A DNA stretch of 43,078 bases. Origin: Bradyrhizobium altum. Lineage in GTDB: Bacteria; Pseudomonadota; Alphaproteobacteria; Rhizobiales; Xanthobacteraceae. The notes beneath the pieces were generated by a model. That model did not search any database. It was not told the origin of the DNA and worked only from the letters and a program-made list of their open reading frames with translations. Every line of letters starts with the position of its first letter. Position 1 is the stretch's first letter. The stretch spans positions 1 through 43,078 of the forward strand of contig NZ_JACMYP010000040.1 of NCBI RefSeq assembly GCF_020889705.1, in the 5' to 3' direction. Made by a program: the position numbers and the translations under genes. Of the stretch, positions 1-8,723 are shown piece after piece.

Positions 1-122
1 CCACAAGCCGACTTCGGACTTCACGGTGCCCGATGACAGGCAGCACGTTAAATAGGCGCGGAATAGCCTTCCGACGAAGCATCTTGCAGGCTAGCTTCCA
101 TAGGTTGCTTGGGAGGCACATC

Positions 123-884
123 ATGGCAAGGTGGTCTTATTCGCTCGTTGCATTGCTCGCGTTGGCGTTTATCAAGCATTTGGTGCCGAGCGCGCACGCA
201 GCCGAAATCAGAGTGCTGGCGGGCGGTGCGATGAACGCGATTTGGATGGAGATCAAGCCGAAGTTCGAACAGGCTTCAGGCCACAGGCTCGATAGCTTCT
301 TCGGCACGACGCCAAACCTAATCAAGGAAGCAACGTCGGGGAAATCATTCGACGTCGGAATCGTACCGGTCGAGGTGATGCAGGATGCCGCCGCACGGGC
401 GCGGTTTGCGAGTGGCCCGACCATCGACATCGCCCGCGTCGGCCTCGGAGTCGCAGTTCGGTCGGGCGGGTCGAAGCCGGATATCTCGACACCCGATGCG
501 CTGAAGGCGACGCTGCTAAAGGCAAACTCGGTTGCCTCAATTCCGCAGAGCGCGACTGGCTATTCAATCGCTAAGGTGTTCGACCGACTTGGCATCACCG
601 AACCGATGAAGACGAAGATGAAGCCGCAGCCGACGCCAGCGCAAGTTGTCGCGGTGGTTGCCACAGGTGAAGCCGAGCTTGCCCTGTTCTTGATGAACGT
701 TTTGATGGCCCCGGGGCTAGACGTGGTCGGTCCGTTCCCAACCGAGGTGCAGCAGGACGTCGCGTTCACAGCGGCACTTGGCACGGAAACGAAGGAAGCC
801 GCTGCGGCAAAGGCCCTTCTCGATTTTTTGAAGACACAGGACGCCGAGGCGGTGATCAAGGGCAAAGGCATGCGTCCTGGTTGA
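123..884 (+). CDS. Periplasmic substrate-binding protein, molybdate (ModA)-like
   Basis: The 253-residue product starts with a clear Sec signal peptide of about 28 residues (basic MARWS, hydrophobic core, cleavage near SAHAAEI), so it should act in the periplasm. The mature part begins EIRVLAGGAMNAIW and has the two-lobed ModA-like pattern, including a central SIPQSATGYSIAKVFDRLG segment. I chose the ATG at 123 because GGGAGG lies just upstream and the signal peptide starts there; a longer frame from 33 adds a non-signal N-terminus. Known for the family: it delivers an anion or small ligand to an ABC permease. No permease or ATPase gene is adjacent, so it is an orphan binding protein here and its ligand is not shown by the sequence. 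Confidence 0.8.
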   Translation: MARWSYSLVALLALAFIKHLVPSAHAAEIRVLAGGAMNAIWMEIKPKFEQASGHRLDSFFGTTPNLIKEATSGKSFDVGIVPVEVMQDAAARARFASGPTIDIARVGLGVAVRSGGSKPDISTPDALKATLLKANSVASIPQSATGYSIAKVFDRLGITEPMKTKMKPQPTPAQVVAVVATGEAELALFLMNVLMAPGLDVVGPFPTEVQQDVAFTAALGTETKEAAAAKALLDFLKTQDAEAVIKGKGMRPG

Positions 885-1115
885 GGTTTGCGTTAGATGA
901 AGTGCGTGCGTCTGCTCTGGGTCACAAGCCGCCCATGGCGCCCTTTCAATGCTGGTCGGCTAGGCTTCCGACAGCGGACGTCGCGCCCGCGCGCAAAGGT
1001 CGGCTTCGGGCAGCGGAAATAGACTGGTGGCGCGACAATGTCTGCTGCGGGCCAACGAGCTGACACGGTGATCCTGTCGGGCCAAGCCGCACGGACTATT
1101 AACGCTGCAAACCGC

Positions 1116-1979
1116 CTAGGTATTATCTTGAATCCCGCCGCTTGGGAGAGCACCGGGTGGGGCCGGTACGGCTATTCCGCTTGTCGCGAGTTGCCTCACG
1201 CTAGCTTCGATCGAGACTAGCAAGAATAGAAACATGATGAAGATAAAATAAGAGAAGGCTCCGGCTGCGATATAGAGCGATATCGGGATCGTCAGCCTCA
1301 ACGCTGCACGCTGCACTCTCTCGGCCTGCAACTCTTGGCCGACCTGTTGAAGTTCGTTTTGAAGCTTATTGAAGAACCACACAAGAAAGTACGGCGCGCG
1401 TGATGGCGGCGTTGATGCCGTAAACCTATCGATACCAGCAGTGTTCGCTTTGTCTTTGTTGGCGGCAGCAATTGAGGGCGCTCGATAATCAAGTCGTTTG
1501 GCGAAGTCGTAAAACAGAGAAAGCCAAAGGACGTTAATGTTGCTTTCATCGGACGCAGACGTGCGATCGAGGTCTCCGCTCCAATTAAACTTGATGCTGT
1601 TGCTACCGTAAAGCCAGTCCGAAAACTGATTTTGACTTTCAAAGCTGGCGCCTAGCGATCGAGTCAGGAACGTGTTGAATTGCTGAAACAGCTCGGCTTG
1701 TGAAGGTTTGCTCAGCTGGTATGCGATATGATCCGGCGTCTCGGCCTCCTTGGCGATCGCCGAATCGGACGTGAAGACTTCCTTGATCAACTTCGCCGGA
1801 TCGACCGCATCGCGTAACCGTACGATCGAACCCCGGATATTGGGTTGGGGCTCGGGTGCGAATTGGGCGTAAAGCGCATAGACGACAGCCAGCACCGCGG
1901 CCAGAAACGAAACAAAGGCGGTGGTGACGACAGTCCCCCTTAGCAAGCGAACAAAAAAGGACTCGGTCAGCGTCAGCAT
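1116..1979 (-). CDS. Two-span membrane protein of unknown function
   Basis: The 287-residue product has a hydrophobic segment at about residues 14-38 and a second at about 230-258. Between them is a roughly 190-residue soluble loop, and the tail is short and Pro/Gly-rich. A helical stretch just before the second segment is rich in Gln and Glu (KLQNELQQVGQELQAERVQ) and may form a coiled coil. I do not recognise the family. It starts 3 bp after the stop of the upstream LprI-like gene, so the two are almost certainly co-transcribed and may act together at the envelope. Confidence 0.65.
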   Translation of the reverse strand: MLTLTESFFVRLLRGTVVTTAFVSFLAAVLAVVYALYAQFAPEPQPNIRGSIVRLRDAVDPAKLIKEVFTSDSAIAKEAETPDHIAYQLSKPSQAELFQQFNTFLTRSLGASFESQNQFSDWLYGSNSIKFNWSGDLDRTSASDESNINVLWLSLFYDFAKRLDYRAPSIAAANKDKANTAGIDRFTASTPPSRAPYFLVWFFNKLQNELQQVGQELQAERVQRAALRLTIPISLYIAAGAFSYFIFIMFLFLLVSIEASVRQLATSGIAVPAPPGALPSGGIQDNT

Positions 1980-1982
1980 GAT

Positions 1983-3845
1983 TCACTTCTCATTCAAACG
2001 AATTCCCGACTTGCCGAGCTTGGATTGGCGCTCCTTGAAGTCGTCGTAACTTTCGATCGTGTCAAAGCCATGCGCCTTTGCGTCAACAAGCCGATCCAGC
2101 TTGTTTGCGTCGTAAACGCTGTTGAGCTCGCTCAAAGCCTGCTGGAGGGTTTTGATGTCGGCTTCCGCGAGCGCATTGTTAACGGAGCTCAAAGCGGCCT
2201 TGATATCGTGGACGAGCGGCGCGTCAAAGTTAATGGTGTCCAGCCGAGTTTTGATGATCGCGACTGCCCGCGTGGCAACCTCCGATGTCCGACGAAATTC
2301 GGCAGCTTCGGAGAAGATTGCGTCCTCCGCATCGCATTCACGCAAGAGTCCTTTCAGTGCATCGGCGTCCATCTGGTCGTTAACGGTCGCCAATTTCGCC
2401 GCAATCATATCGAGCCTAACCTTGAAGGCCTCGTTGGGCAGGGTATTTCGCTGGCTCGTGATTCGATCGAGCCCGGCTTTGATGCGCACACGCGCCTGCT
2501 CTGGCGTGATCGGCACCTTCGCCGCAGACGGAGCAGTGGGGGTCGTTGGCGGAATTGATGAAGGATCGCGAGGCAACACCGCTCCGGGTGTGACGTTCGC
2601 CGACGCAGCAGGCGCCGATGCCGGCGGCCCAAGGCTCGGGTCTGCTGGAACGGCCGAGTCCGGTTGCATGAAGCGAGACGCATCGATAGTGAGGAATTGG
2701 AGCGTGCCAATACCGTTGTCGTTCCAACTAGCGGCCCAAACATACCCGGCACCGCCGCGCATCCGATAGATGGGCAGACCCATGCTGGCGGAACGTCGCA
2801 GGTTCCCGATGTGGTCGATCATGAATCCGACCCGCACACCCCTTCCGTCGGCAAGGGCCTTGGTGGTTGCCACGTCAACTGGCTCAAGACTGACGTCGCC
2901 CCAGCTCACAATCATGCCATTCGGCACGGCCGATGTTGCGGGCATGGGTATGACATGCGCTGGGTTACCGTACCTCTTGCTACGAGCTTCGACGTCGCTC
3001 TTGGCCTCATCGGCATCGAAAAAGGCGGGCTCGAGGGATCGATTGACATAAACCGCCGTTCCGTCCGCCGCGTGCAGGATGGTATTTGAAGACGTATACG
3101 CGCCTCGCGCCTCCTGCATTTGGCGCTGCTTCTGACAGAAGAAAAATCCGCCGAACTGGTCGCTTGGCCGGCATTGATACTCCCGGTAGGCCGCGGATCC
3201 GAAAACGACCTTGTTACCCAGGGCAAGCCCGTCCACGACGTATTCGGGATGGGCTGCGGCTATCGCCGGTCCCGCATCACTGGGCGCGCCTAGCCTCTGA
3301 TAATCTTTTATGGCCTCGATCTGCACTCGCTTGATGCACCCAATATCGGGACCGCACGATCGACGCGCGCGGAGAGACCGGTCGCGGGTGGCACGTGCCG
3401 CTTGTTCACCACCGTGGCCACGCACGTAGTCATAGGCAGCAACGACCTGGCCATCCAGCTGCGACAGTTCGGGGTTCGAACAGATCGCAAACTCATCGGC
3501 GTAGTTTGCCTTGGCGCAATCGAAACTTGGACCCGCCCTCACCGTTTGCTGCGGTCCGCGGCCACGGCATGCCGATCGAGCATCCAACATCCGCGGATCT
3601 GTTGGACCGATGCCCTGCTGAATAGCGGAGTTCAGGGAAAAGCCTTCCCGCCTCAGATTTTGATCAACGCAGGCCACTTCATCGGCTGGAAGCTTCTGCC
3701 ACGCAGACAGTGTTGCCGACACTATGCCGGACCGGATGAGGCCGCCGAACAGATTGACCATATCGTTGGCGTTTTGGGCTGCCGCGCTTCCCCCGATCAG
3801 AAAAAAAACAACCGGCGCCCAGCGGACGCCCCTACCGCGAAACAT
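1983..3845 (-). CDS. Secreted LprI/DUF1311-like protein with long C-terminal extension
   Basis: The 620-residue product has an N-terminal signal peptide (hydrophobic WAPVVFFLIGGSAAAQ, cleavage near residue 24). Residues about 107-180 carry the cysteine-spaced pattern of the LprI/DUF1311 family (FDCAKA, then AICSNPELSQLD, then paired cysteines near 164 and 170). Founding members of that family inhibit lysozyme. The middle of the protein (about 200-390) looks globular and unknown. After a Pro/Ala-rich linker at about 395-445 comes a long helical C-terminal third that may be coiled coil. It is the first gene of a two-gene operon. The lysozyme-inhibitor role is inferred from the domain only and may not apply to this long form. 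Confidence 0.65.
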   Translation of the reverse strand: MFRGRGVRWAPVVFFLIGGSAAAQNANDMVNLFGGLIRSGIVSATLSAWQKLPADEVACVDQNLRREGFSLNSAIQQGIGPTDPRMLDARSACRGRGPQQTVRAGPSFDCAKANYADEFAICSNPELSQLDGQVVAAYDYVRGHGGEQAARATRDRSLRARRSCGPDIGCIKRVQIEAIKDYQRLGAPSDAGPAIAAAHPEYVVDGLALGNKVVFGSAAYREYQCRPSDQFGGFFFCQKQRQMQEARGAYTSSNTILHAADGTAVYVNRSLEPAFFDADEAKSDVEARSKRYGNPAHVIPMPATSAVPNGMIVSWGDVSLEPVDVATTKALADGRGVRVGFMIDHIGNLRRSASMGLPIYRMRGGAGYVWAASWNDNGIGTLQFLTIDASRFMQPDSAVPADPSLGPPASAPAASANVTPGAVLPRDPSSIPPTTPTAPSAAKVPITPEQARVRIKAGLDRITSQRNTLPNEAFKVRLDMIAAKLATVNDQMDADALKGLLRECDAEDAIFSEAAEFRRTSEVATRAVAIIKTRLDTINFDAPLVHDIKAALSSVNNALAEADIKTLQQALSELNSVYDANKLDRLVDAKAHGFDTIESYDDFKERQSKLGKSGIRLNEK

Positions 3846-4230
3846 AGACCCAGCCTGCTCCTATCAACCCTACCGAGTGTAAGCCGGGCAACCGGCCAAT
3901 GGCAATTTTGGATTGGTTGCTGCGGCGCAAAACATCCGATTATGCTTTCTTCCAAATTTTGTCCCGTTGACTGGCGGACATTGTCCGTCGACTCAGGAAA
4001 CACTGCAGGACTGTTAAGACCATCGGCGGCGGTAGCTCGCGGAAAAGAGTACCCCGGCTTCTTGCGCTCGAGTGCTAATGTTTGAACAGTTTAGCAAGGC
4101 GTCGACCAAAGCACAGCGCTCCGCTACTCACACCTAAACTTTGGTAGTACGAACAACCCCGTATTTACCCGTGGTTGAATGCCACTTCGGTGCCGTGGTC
4201 TAAGCAACTAAAGCTGCCGGGGGAAAAATA
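3846..4230 (+). other. Intergenic stretch, no gene recognised
   Basis: About 385 bp between the divergently oriented LprI-like gene and the small secreted-protein pseudogene. It should hold the promoters for both sides. I see no convincing reading frame, RNA gene or repeat here. Confidence 0.4.
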
Positions 4231-4461
4231 ATGAGGAAGTTTAGTTTGGTCGTCGGTTTGATGCTCGCCGGAACGGCCGCGCAAGCGCAATGAACAAATC
4301 CGAACACTCTCACTTCATCCGGGTACACCAGAAGCAACGGCACCTACGTGCAGCCCTACGTCGCGACCAATCCGAACGGCACCCAGCGCGACAATTTTAG
4401 CGCGAGCGGCAACACTAATCCGTACACGGGCGCGGCTGGCCATCGGACGCCGCGCTACTGA
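4231..4461 (+). pseudogene. Small secreted protein interrupted by in-frame TGA
   Basis: The reading frame starts with ATG at 4231, encodes a typical signal peptide (MRKFSLVVGLMLAGTAAQAQ), hits TGA at 4291-4293, and then continues open for 55 codons to a TGA at 4459. The downstream part (ending NPYTGAAGHRTPRY) is rich in Asn, Gly, Thr and Tyr, like small exported proteins common in rhizobia. The first stop falls exactly at the expected signal-peptidase site, where a Trp codon TGG would fit. A purine-rich GGGGGAAAAATA precedes the start. Seen: one stop in an otherwise intact 76-codon frame. Inferred: a recent TGG-to-TGA nonsense mutation. No function is known. Confidence 0.65.
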
Positions 4462-4480
4462 TCGCTTGAGGAGTTTTCCA

Positions 4481-5107
4481 ATGGCGGCAGGCAGTGGCGA
4501 CGAATTCTACAATCGCGTGGGTGGTGACAGAATTGGCTCTAGGCAGATCGACGAATTAGTCGGCATTGCACGAGGCCTCGTCGCAGACAATCAAATCAAT
4601 CAGGCGGAAGTTGAATTCCTGCAGAAATGGCTTGCCGCCAATCTTCACATAAGCGACCAACCGGTGGTGCGAGTGCTCTACAAGCGCGTCACGGAAATGT
4701 TGAGCGACGGGATCGTCGACGACAACGAGAAAGCCGAACTGCTCGACACGCTGAATCAGTTTTCAAATCGCGACATTGGCGGCTTAGGCGAGATTCTCAA
4801 ATCAACGTCCCTCCCCTTGAATGATCCAGAGCCACCACTGACGTTTGCAGGTCAACGGTACTGCTTCACAGGCACGTTCAACTTTGGCTGCCGCAAGGAG
4901 TGCGAGCGCGTGGTCGAGAATTTGGGTGCCGAAGTCGGCAGCCTCACACAGAAAACAACCGTTCTAGTGATTGGCATCTATGCGACCGACTCTTGGAAGC
5001 ACTCGTCCTTCGGTAACAAGATCATGAAGGCCTGCGAATGGCGCGACAGCGGATCGCCAATCAGCATTGTCTCTGAGGCACATTGGAAGGAATATCTGCC
5101 CAGATAG
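4481..5107 (+). CDS. BRCT-domain protein with helical N-terminus
   Basis: The 208-residue product ends in a BRCT domain at about residues 120-208. Its GQRYCFTGTF start, the RKECERVVENLGAEV helix and the late Trp in EAHWKEYL match the BRCT pattern of bacterial DNA ligase and stand-alone BRCT proteins. The first 110 residues are helical, with an acidic turn (DGIVDDNEKAELLDTL) reminiscent of TerB-like helical domains. I chose ATG 4481 because GAGGAG lies about 10 bp upstream. BRCT domains bind DNA ends or partner proteins. The gene stands alone, 19 bp after the broken secreted-protein gene, so a role in DNA metabolism is inferred from the domain only. Confidence 0.75.
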   Translation: MAAGSGDEFYNRVGGDRIGSRQIDELVGIARGLVADNQINQAEVEFLQKWLAANLHISDQPVVRVLYKRVTEMLSDGIVDDNEKAELLDTLNQFSNRDIGGLGEILKSTSLPLNDPEPPLTFAGQRYCFTGTFNFGCRKECERVVENLGAEVGSLTQKTTVLVIGIYATDSWKHSSFGNKIMKACEWRDSGSPISIVSEAHWKEYLPR

Positions 5108-5336
5108 CCTCTAGTGATCTCCGGGCTGCCGTTTCCGACCAAACGATGGCCAAGTCCAAGACGCTTTCTCGACTTGCTTCGCGTTGCCGTTGAGGCTGTG
5201 GAATATTACGACGCCGACCAACCAAGCATCGCAAGGCATGATCGCTGCGAGGCGTCTCGAAGCCGAAAGAAGACAAGTATCATCTTGACGATCTCGTTTA
5301 ACCGCCGCCAGTACCATCAGGTTACGAAGCGGTCGG

Positions 5337-5861
5337 CTAATCCTTGAAATCGTACATTAGATGACCGTGTCTCGGCATGTCATCCTTATATGGGGAATAC
5401 TCTTTGAAGAATTCTCTCCAGAAGATCAACACATCTTCGATGAGACCCTGAGCATCTAGCCAAACACTATCTCCGTCGGCGTTTATCACCTCAATCTGCA
5501 GCGACGCTTCACCGTATCCTCCAGCGCCATACCCGCCCTCACCGTAACCGCCCGACTTCAGCGTACTCTTCTGCTCCGAGCGGACGAAATGTTTCGAGCC
5601 ATTGGCAATGCGCTGCATTACCGGGAAGTAGAAGCATTCCTTGTCTAGCCAGGCCTTGAAGGTATCCTCGTCGCGAATACCTAGTTTTCTCCATGTGGCG
5701 TAGTCAGTCTTCAGCCAATCTCCCCAGACCCACTCTGCCAGATGGTAAGACGTGAGCGCAGCGTTTATCGCCAGACGCGCTGATTTACGATTGCTTTCAT
5801 AATCAGCGTAGTCCTCGTACAGCTTCTCGAGAAAGTCCTTGGAATTCTTAATATCGAACAC
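5337..5861 (-). CDS. Helical accessory protein with GGYG repeats
   Basis: The 174-residue product starts at a GTG at 5859-5861, preceded by ATGGAGG on the minus strand. Residues 1-95 are helical and resemble small HEPN-like accessory proteins (SARLAINAALTSYHLAEWVW). Residues 104-117 are a triplicated Gly-Tyr motif (GGYGEGGYGAGGYG), followed by a short beta-rich part and an aromatic-rich C-terminus. The start lies 9 bp from the start of the divergent DUF4238 gene, so the two 5' leaders must overlap. I do not recognise a named family. A defence or toxin-related role is possible from the neighbourhood but not shown. Confidence 0.6.
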   Translation of the reverse strand: MFDIKNSKDFLEKLYEDYADYESNRKSARLAINAALTSYHLAEWVWGDWLKTDYATWRKLGIRDEDTFKAWLDKECFYFPVMQRIANGSKHFVRSEQKSTLKSGGYGEGGYGAGGYGEASLQIEVINADGDSVWLDAQGLIEDVLIFWREFFKEYSPYKDDMPRHGHLMYDFKD

Positions 5862-5870
5862 GTTGCCTCC

Positions 5871-6731
5871 ATGAAAATACCGAAGCACCACTATGTACCG
5901 GTCTTTTATCTCAAGCAGTGGGCGCTTTCGAAGGGCCGCGTCAGCGCCTTTCAACGCTTTCACAACGACAAGGTTGTTGCGACGCAAAAGCCACCAACTC
6001 ACACAGGTTATGATCGTGGCCTCTACTGGCTGCAAGGCTCTGACGACGACGAGGCCGCAAACACTATCGAAACGCTCGTTATGGGACCTGTAGACCACAA
6101 CGCGGCGATAGCCCATCAATACATACTGCGCGACGACCTCAAGAGCATCCCCGGACCTATCCGGGATGCCTGGTCACGCTTTCTCGTCGGTTTGCTGCTC
6201 CGAACGCCGGAGAACATCACAAACGCCTACGAAAAGATGATGAACCCTACTGAACGCGAGAAGGGAGAGATCCGCGAGATTCTGGGCGCAGAGCCTGCCC
6301 TTGAGGATCTTACGCCGATCGAAATGAAACGCGTTACACTGCGTGTACTCGTGGAAATGATACGCGGTACAGGCGTCGAGGACGAGATCAGCAAGATGAA
6401 GTGGAGCATCTACAATCTCCGCTCGTCTGCGTTGGAGTTCTTCACGTCCGACCGTCCAGTCGTGATGACCCGCGGGATAGGCCGGAAAGGTGGCCATCTT
6501 GTCATCCCCATCAGCCCCAAGAAGCTTTTCTTAGCCTTCGCTGATATCGACATCGAGCAAGAGATCAAAAGTCGTTCGGCGGCAGACTTGGTCGGAACAG
6601 TCAACAATCGCATCGTTCGCCGCGCCATCAAGTTCGCTTGGAGCACGAGCACAAAGCCGCTTGACTTTATGCAGCGACATTTGGGTGCCGAGGCCGCAGA
6701 CGACTTAAACTTCTACGCTAGCCTCGAATAG
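5871..6731 (+). CDS. DUF4238 family protein
   Basis: The 286-residue product begins MKIPKHHYVPVFYLKQWAL, the diagnostic opening of DUF4238 (KHHYVP then FYL). The middle holds helical segments. A central YNLRSSALEFFTSDRPVVM and a later HLVIPISPKKLFLAF strand pattern also fit that family, in which an N-terminal His-His motif hints at metal-dependent catalysis. Its biochemical role is not established. The family is often found in accessory islands. No good ribosome-binding site precedes 5871, and the region upstream is the start of the divergent gene, so expression may be low or leaderless. Confidence 0.8.
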   Translation: MKIPKHHYVPVFYLKQWALSKGRVSAFQRFHNDKVVATQKPPTHTGYDRGLYWLQGSDDDEAANTIETLVMGPVDHNAAIAHQYILRDDLKSIPGPIRDAWSRFLVGLLLRTPENITNAYEKMMNPTEREKGEIREILGAEPALEDLTPIEMKRVTLRVLVEMIRGTGVEDEISKMKWSIYNLRSSALEFFTSDRPVVMTRGIGRKGGHLVIPISPKKLFLAFADIDIEQEIKSRSAADLVGTVNNRIVRRAIKFAWSTSTKPLDFMQRHLGAEAADDLNFYASLE

Positions 6732-7053
6732 ATCGAGATCAAACCCATGCGCGCCGGCTCAAGAAGCACGCGCCTCGCTTCGAGGCTGCCTTCATCTTTT
6801 CAACACTGCGTTTGCCAGTGTCGTTGACCCTCAAGCTTGCAACTCGATAAGGGAGCTTTGACGCTTGAGAATCGAGCGGAAAGCGGTTCGATGCAGACGC
6901 CGATGCGCGGCTCGCCAAGGCGATGGACTTCCGCGTGGCGAGCTTCAGGGCCCTCCTACCACACGACCAAACCATTCTCGCGCTTGACCATTCGCGCACA
7001 GGCACGCAACCTCGCCAATGCCATTGCTCGTCACGTTAGCTTCGATCCGCCGA
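6732..7053 (+). other. Intergenic stretch with possible gene remnant
   Basis: About 320 bp without a convincing gene. On the plus strand around 6890-7010 one frame reads like protein (for example ARLAKAMDFRVASFRALL, then PHDQTILALDH) but has no start and soon reaches a stop. It may be a gene remnant; I cannot name it. Confidence 0.3.
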
Positions 7054-7218
7054 CTAGACCGATGATTGCCCGACGCCAGCGGTGAATAGCTTGAGCCGCT
7101 CAGCCTTCGCAATTGCCTCAACAAACTCGACGACTGTCTTCCGATTATCTGGCTCGTGAATATTCGAAAAGGCCCTCAGCAATCTGAGAGCCTGCAATTC
7201 TTCCAATGTAGGTTTCAT
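7054..7218 (-). CDS. Small conserved rhizobial protein, unknown function
   Basis: The 54-residue product begins MKPTLEELQALRLLRAFSNI and continues with an acidic and basic helix (RKTVVEFVEAIAKAERLK). The start is set by a strong GGAGGA 6-8 bp upstream on the minus strand. The pattern resembles short proteins common in Bradyrhizobium genomes that look like the C-terminal helices of small helix-turn-helix regulators. No function is known. It is a single gene with no operon partner. Confidence 0.5.
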   Translation of the reverse strand: MKPTLEELQALRLLRAFSNIHEPDNRKTVVEFVEAIAKAERLKLFTAGVGQSSV

Positions 7219-7460
7219 CCCGTCCTCCGCGATTTCTATACGCCCGACAACGGAGGAAGTTTTTCTTACCTGCATTCATTCTTAAGATGAGACCCGTAAT
7301 TCTACGGCCTTTTCGATGAGTGGCCCAGCGCGCCGATGACACCAATCACGAATGATTTAATCAAGCAGCTCGAAATGTGCTGGGCGGGTGTGTTGGCAAA
7401 ACAGCGCAAACTAAAAGCCAGTCGCAAATTTGAACGCCCCGCCCTGAGTGAAGCCCGCGG

Positions 7461-7715
7461 TTACAACGACGTCTTCCACTCCCCGGGAGCCAATCGCTTT
7501 TTTGCTACCTCGTAAGGCCTGTTGATCAAAAAAATCAGAAGAACTATCGCACCAGACATGAACTTGCGGCGAGCATCGCCGTCTTTATCCCGTTGGGGCA
7601 CCATGAGGCTGTTGCAAAGGTCTGTGACTCGATCGGTTTTGAATGAAACCTCGACTTGATGAGCGAACTCGTTCAACCTGCAGTATAACTCGACGGTTTG
7701 ACGGTTGAGAATCAT
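7461..7715 (-). CDS. Possible small membrane protein
   Basis: The frame from ATG 7715 encodes 84 residues: a helical, mixed-charge first half (for example LCNSLMVPQRDKDGDARRKF), one hydrophobic segment (SGAIVLLIFLI), then a basic tail (RPYEVAKKRLAPGEWKTSL). Composition and the single membrane span suggest a real gene, but there is no clear ribosome-binding site and no family I recognise. Its ATG shares bases with the ATG of the divergent gene at 7714 (the CATG palindrome at 7713-7716). It could be spurious. Confidence 0.35.
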   Translation of the reverse strand: MILNRQTVELYCRLNEFAHQVEVSFKTDRVTDLCNSLMVPQRDKDGDARRKFMSGAIVLLIFLINRPYEVAKKRLAPGEWKTSL

Positions 7716-8583
7716 GCGTAGAGCTAAAAGGCGGCGCTCCCTCAGGGAGGAAGAAAACAAGTGGTTTGAGGAGAAGAAAACCCAATTCGCTTGGATAACT
7801 GAGCAGGCCAAGTTCATTAGCAATCGCATTGGCCGACAAATCGCGAATCCTCGTCAAGGTTACGCCACTTGGCTTTGGCTACGAGCGTGTATTACCGCAT
7901 CCAGCATGACGCGGCTCTTTGAACCCCATTTGGAAGGAAAGGCGGTCTACATTGACCACGCATCTATCGCCGCGCTCGCCCGTGCGCTCATAGAGAATGT
8001 AGCTACCTGCATTTATTTGGGTGACCAGAAGGCTAGTGAAGACGTGTGGAACGCTCGTCGGTTGATCATGCGGCTCAACGACCGAGTTAATCGAGCCATA
8101 TTCCTTAAACAGATAGGTCAATTGCCCGAAGACACGAAGGATGATCGCCTTCCCGAAATGCGCGCCGAGCTAGAGGCTAACCCAGCCTTCAGCGCTTTGA
8201 CCCGCGATCAGCGCGGGAAGATACTGAATGGCAGCAACACGTTCCTACATGGCAGGCATAATACGATGCTGGTGTTTGGCTGGGGCAACGAACGGACTGC
8301 GGGAATCTACAAGTATCTTTCATCTCACGCTCACTCGACCGCCATGTCATTCATACGAACAGAGGCGAACCGTGTATACGAACCCGATAGCAACGCCAGC
8401 AAGGTTACAGCGGGCTTCGCTCTAGACCACGCGAGCGCTGCGTTGGGAACAGGATGCCTGAATATGATTAGTCTTTTTCCCTACGTCGAAGCAGCCTTCG
8501 ACGAACTGGTCTTTATGGCGCTCAAGAATGGCTACTCACCTCCCGTTTGGGACAGTAAACCAGACAAGGCTTCGCCCGGGTAG
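7714..8583 (+). CDS. DUF5677-like accessory protein
   Basis: The product is 289 residues from ATG 7714; a TTG three codons earlier is possible. The N-terminus is strongly basic and charged (MRRAKRRRSLREEENKWFEE). A helical core follows with the pattern IDHASIAALARALIENVATC and, later, IYKYLSSHAHSTAMSFIR. Both resemble the all-helical DUF5677-type proteins found in accessory regions, whose conserved His/Ser stretch recalls HEPN folds. No enzymatic role is established. It is co-oriented with the DUF4145-like gene 140 bp downstream. Confidence 0.55.
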   Translation: MRRAKRRRSLREEENKWFEEKKTQFAWITEQAKFISNRIGRQIANPRQGYATWLWLRACITASSMTRLFEPHLEGKAVYIDHASIAALARALIENVATCIYLGDQKASEDVWNARRLIMRLNDRVNRAIFLKQIGQLPEDTKDDRLPEMRAELEANPAFSALTRDQRGKILNGSNTFLHGRHNTMLVFGWGNERTAGIYKYLSSHAHSTAMSFIRTEANRVYEPDSNASKVTAGFALDHASAALGTGCLNMISLFPYVEAAFDELVFMALKNGYSPPVWDSKPDKASPG

Positions 8584-8723
8584 CTGTGTCATCGCGTTCA
8601 AGGGGTCTAGGATTGTGTGGTGGGAGGGAAATAGTGCTCTTCGATCTGGCTTGCAGAGATTCGTGGCCTCCTTCCTCGGCGCCGCACATGCCCCGTAACC
8701 AGCTTGAGCTTGTCTGCGAGTAA

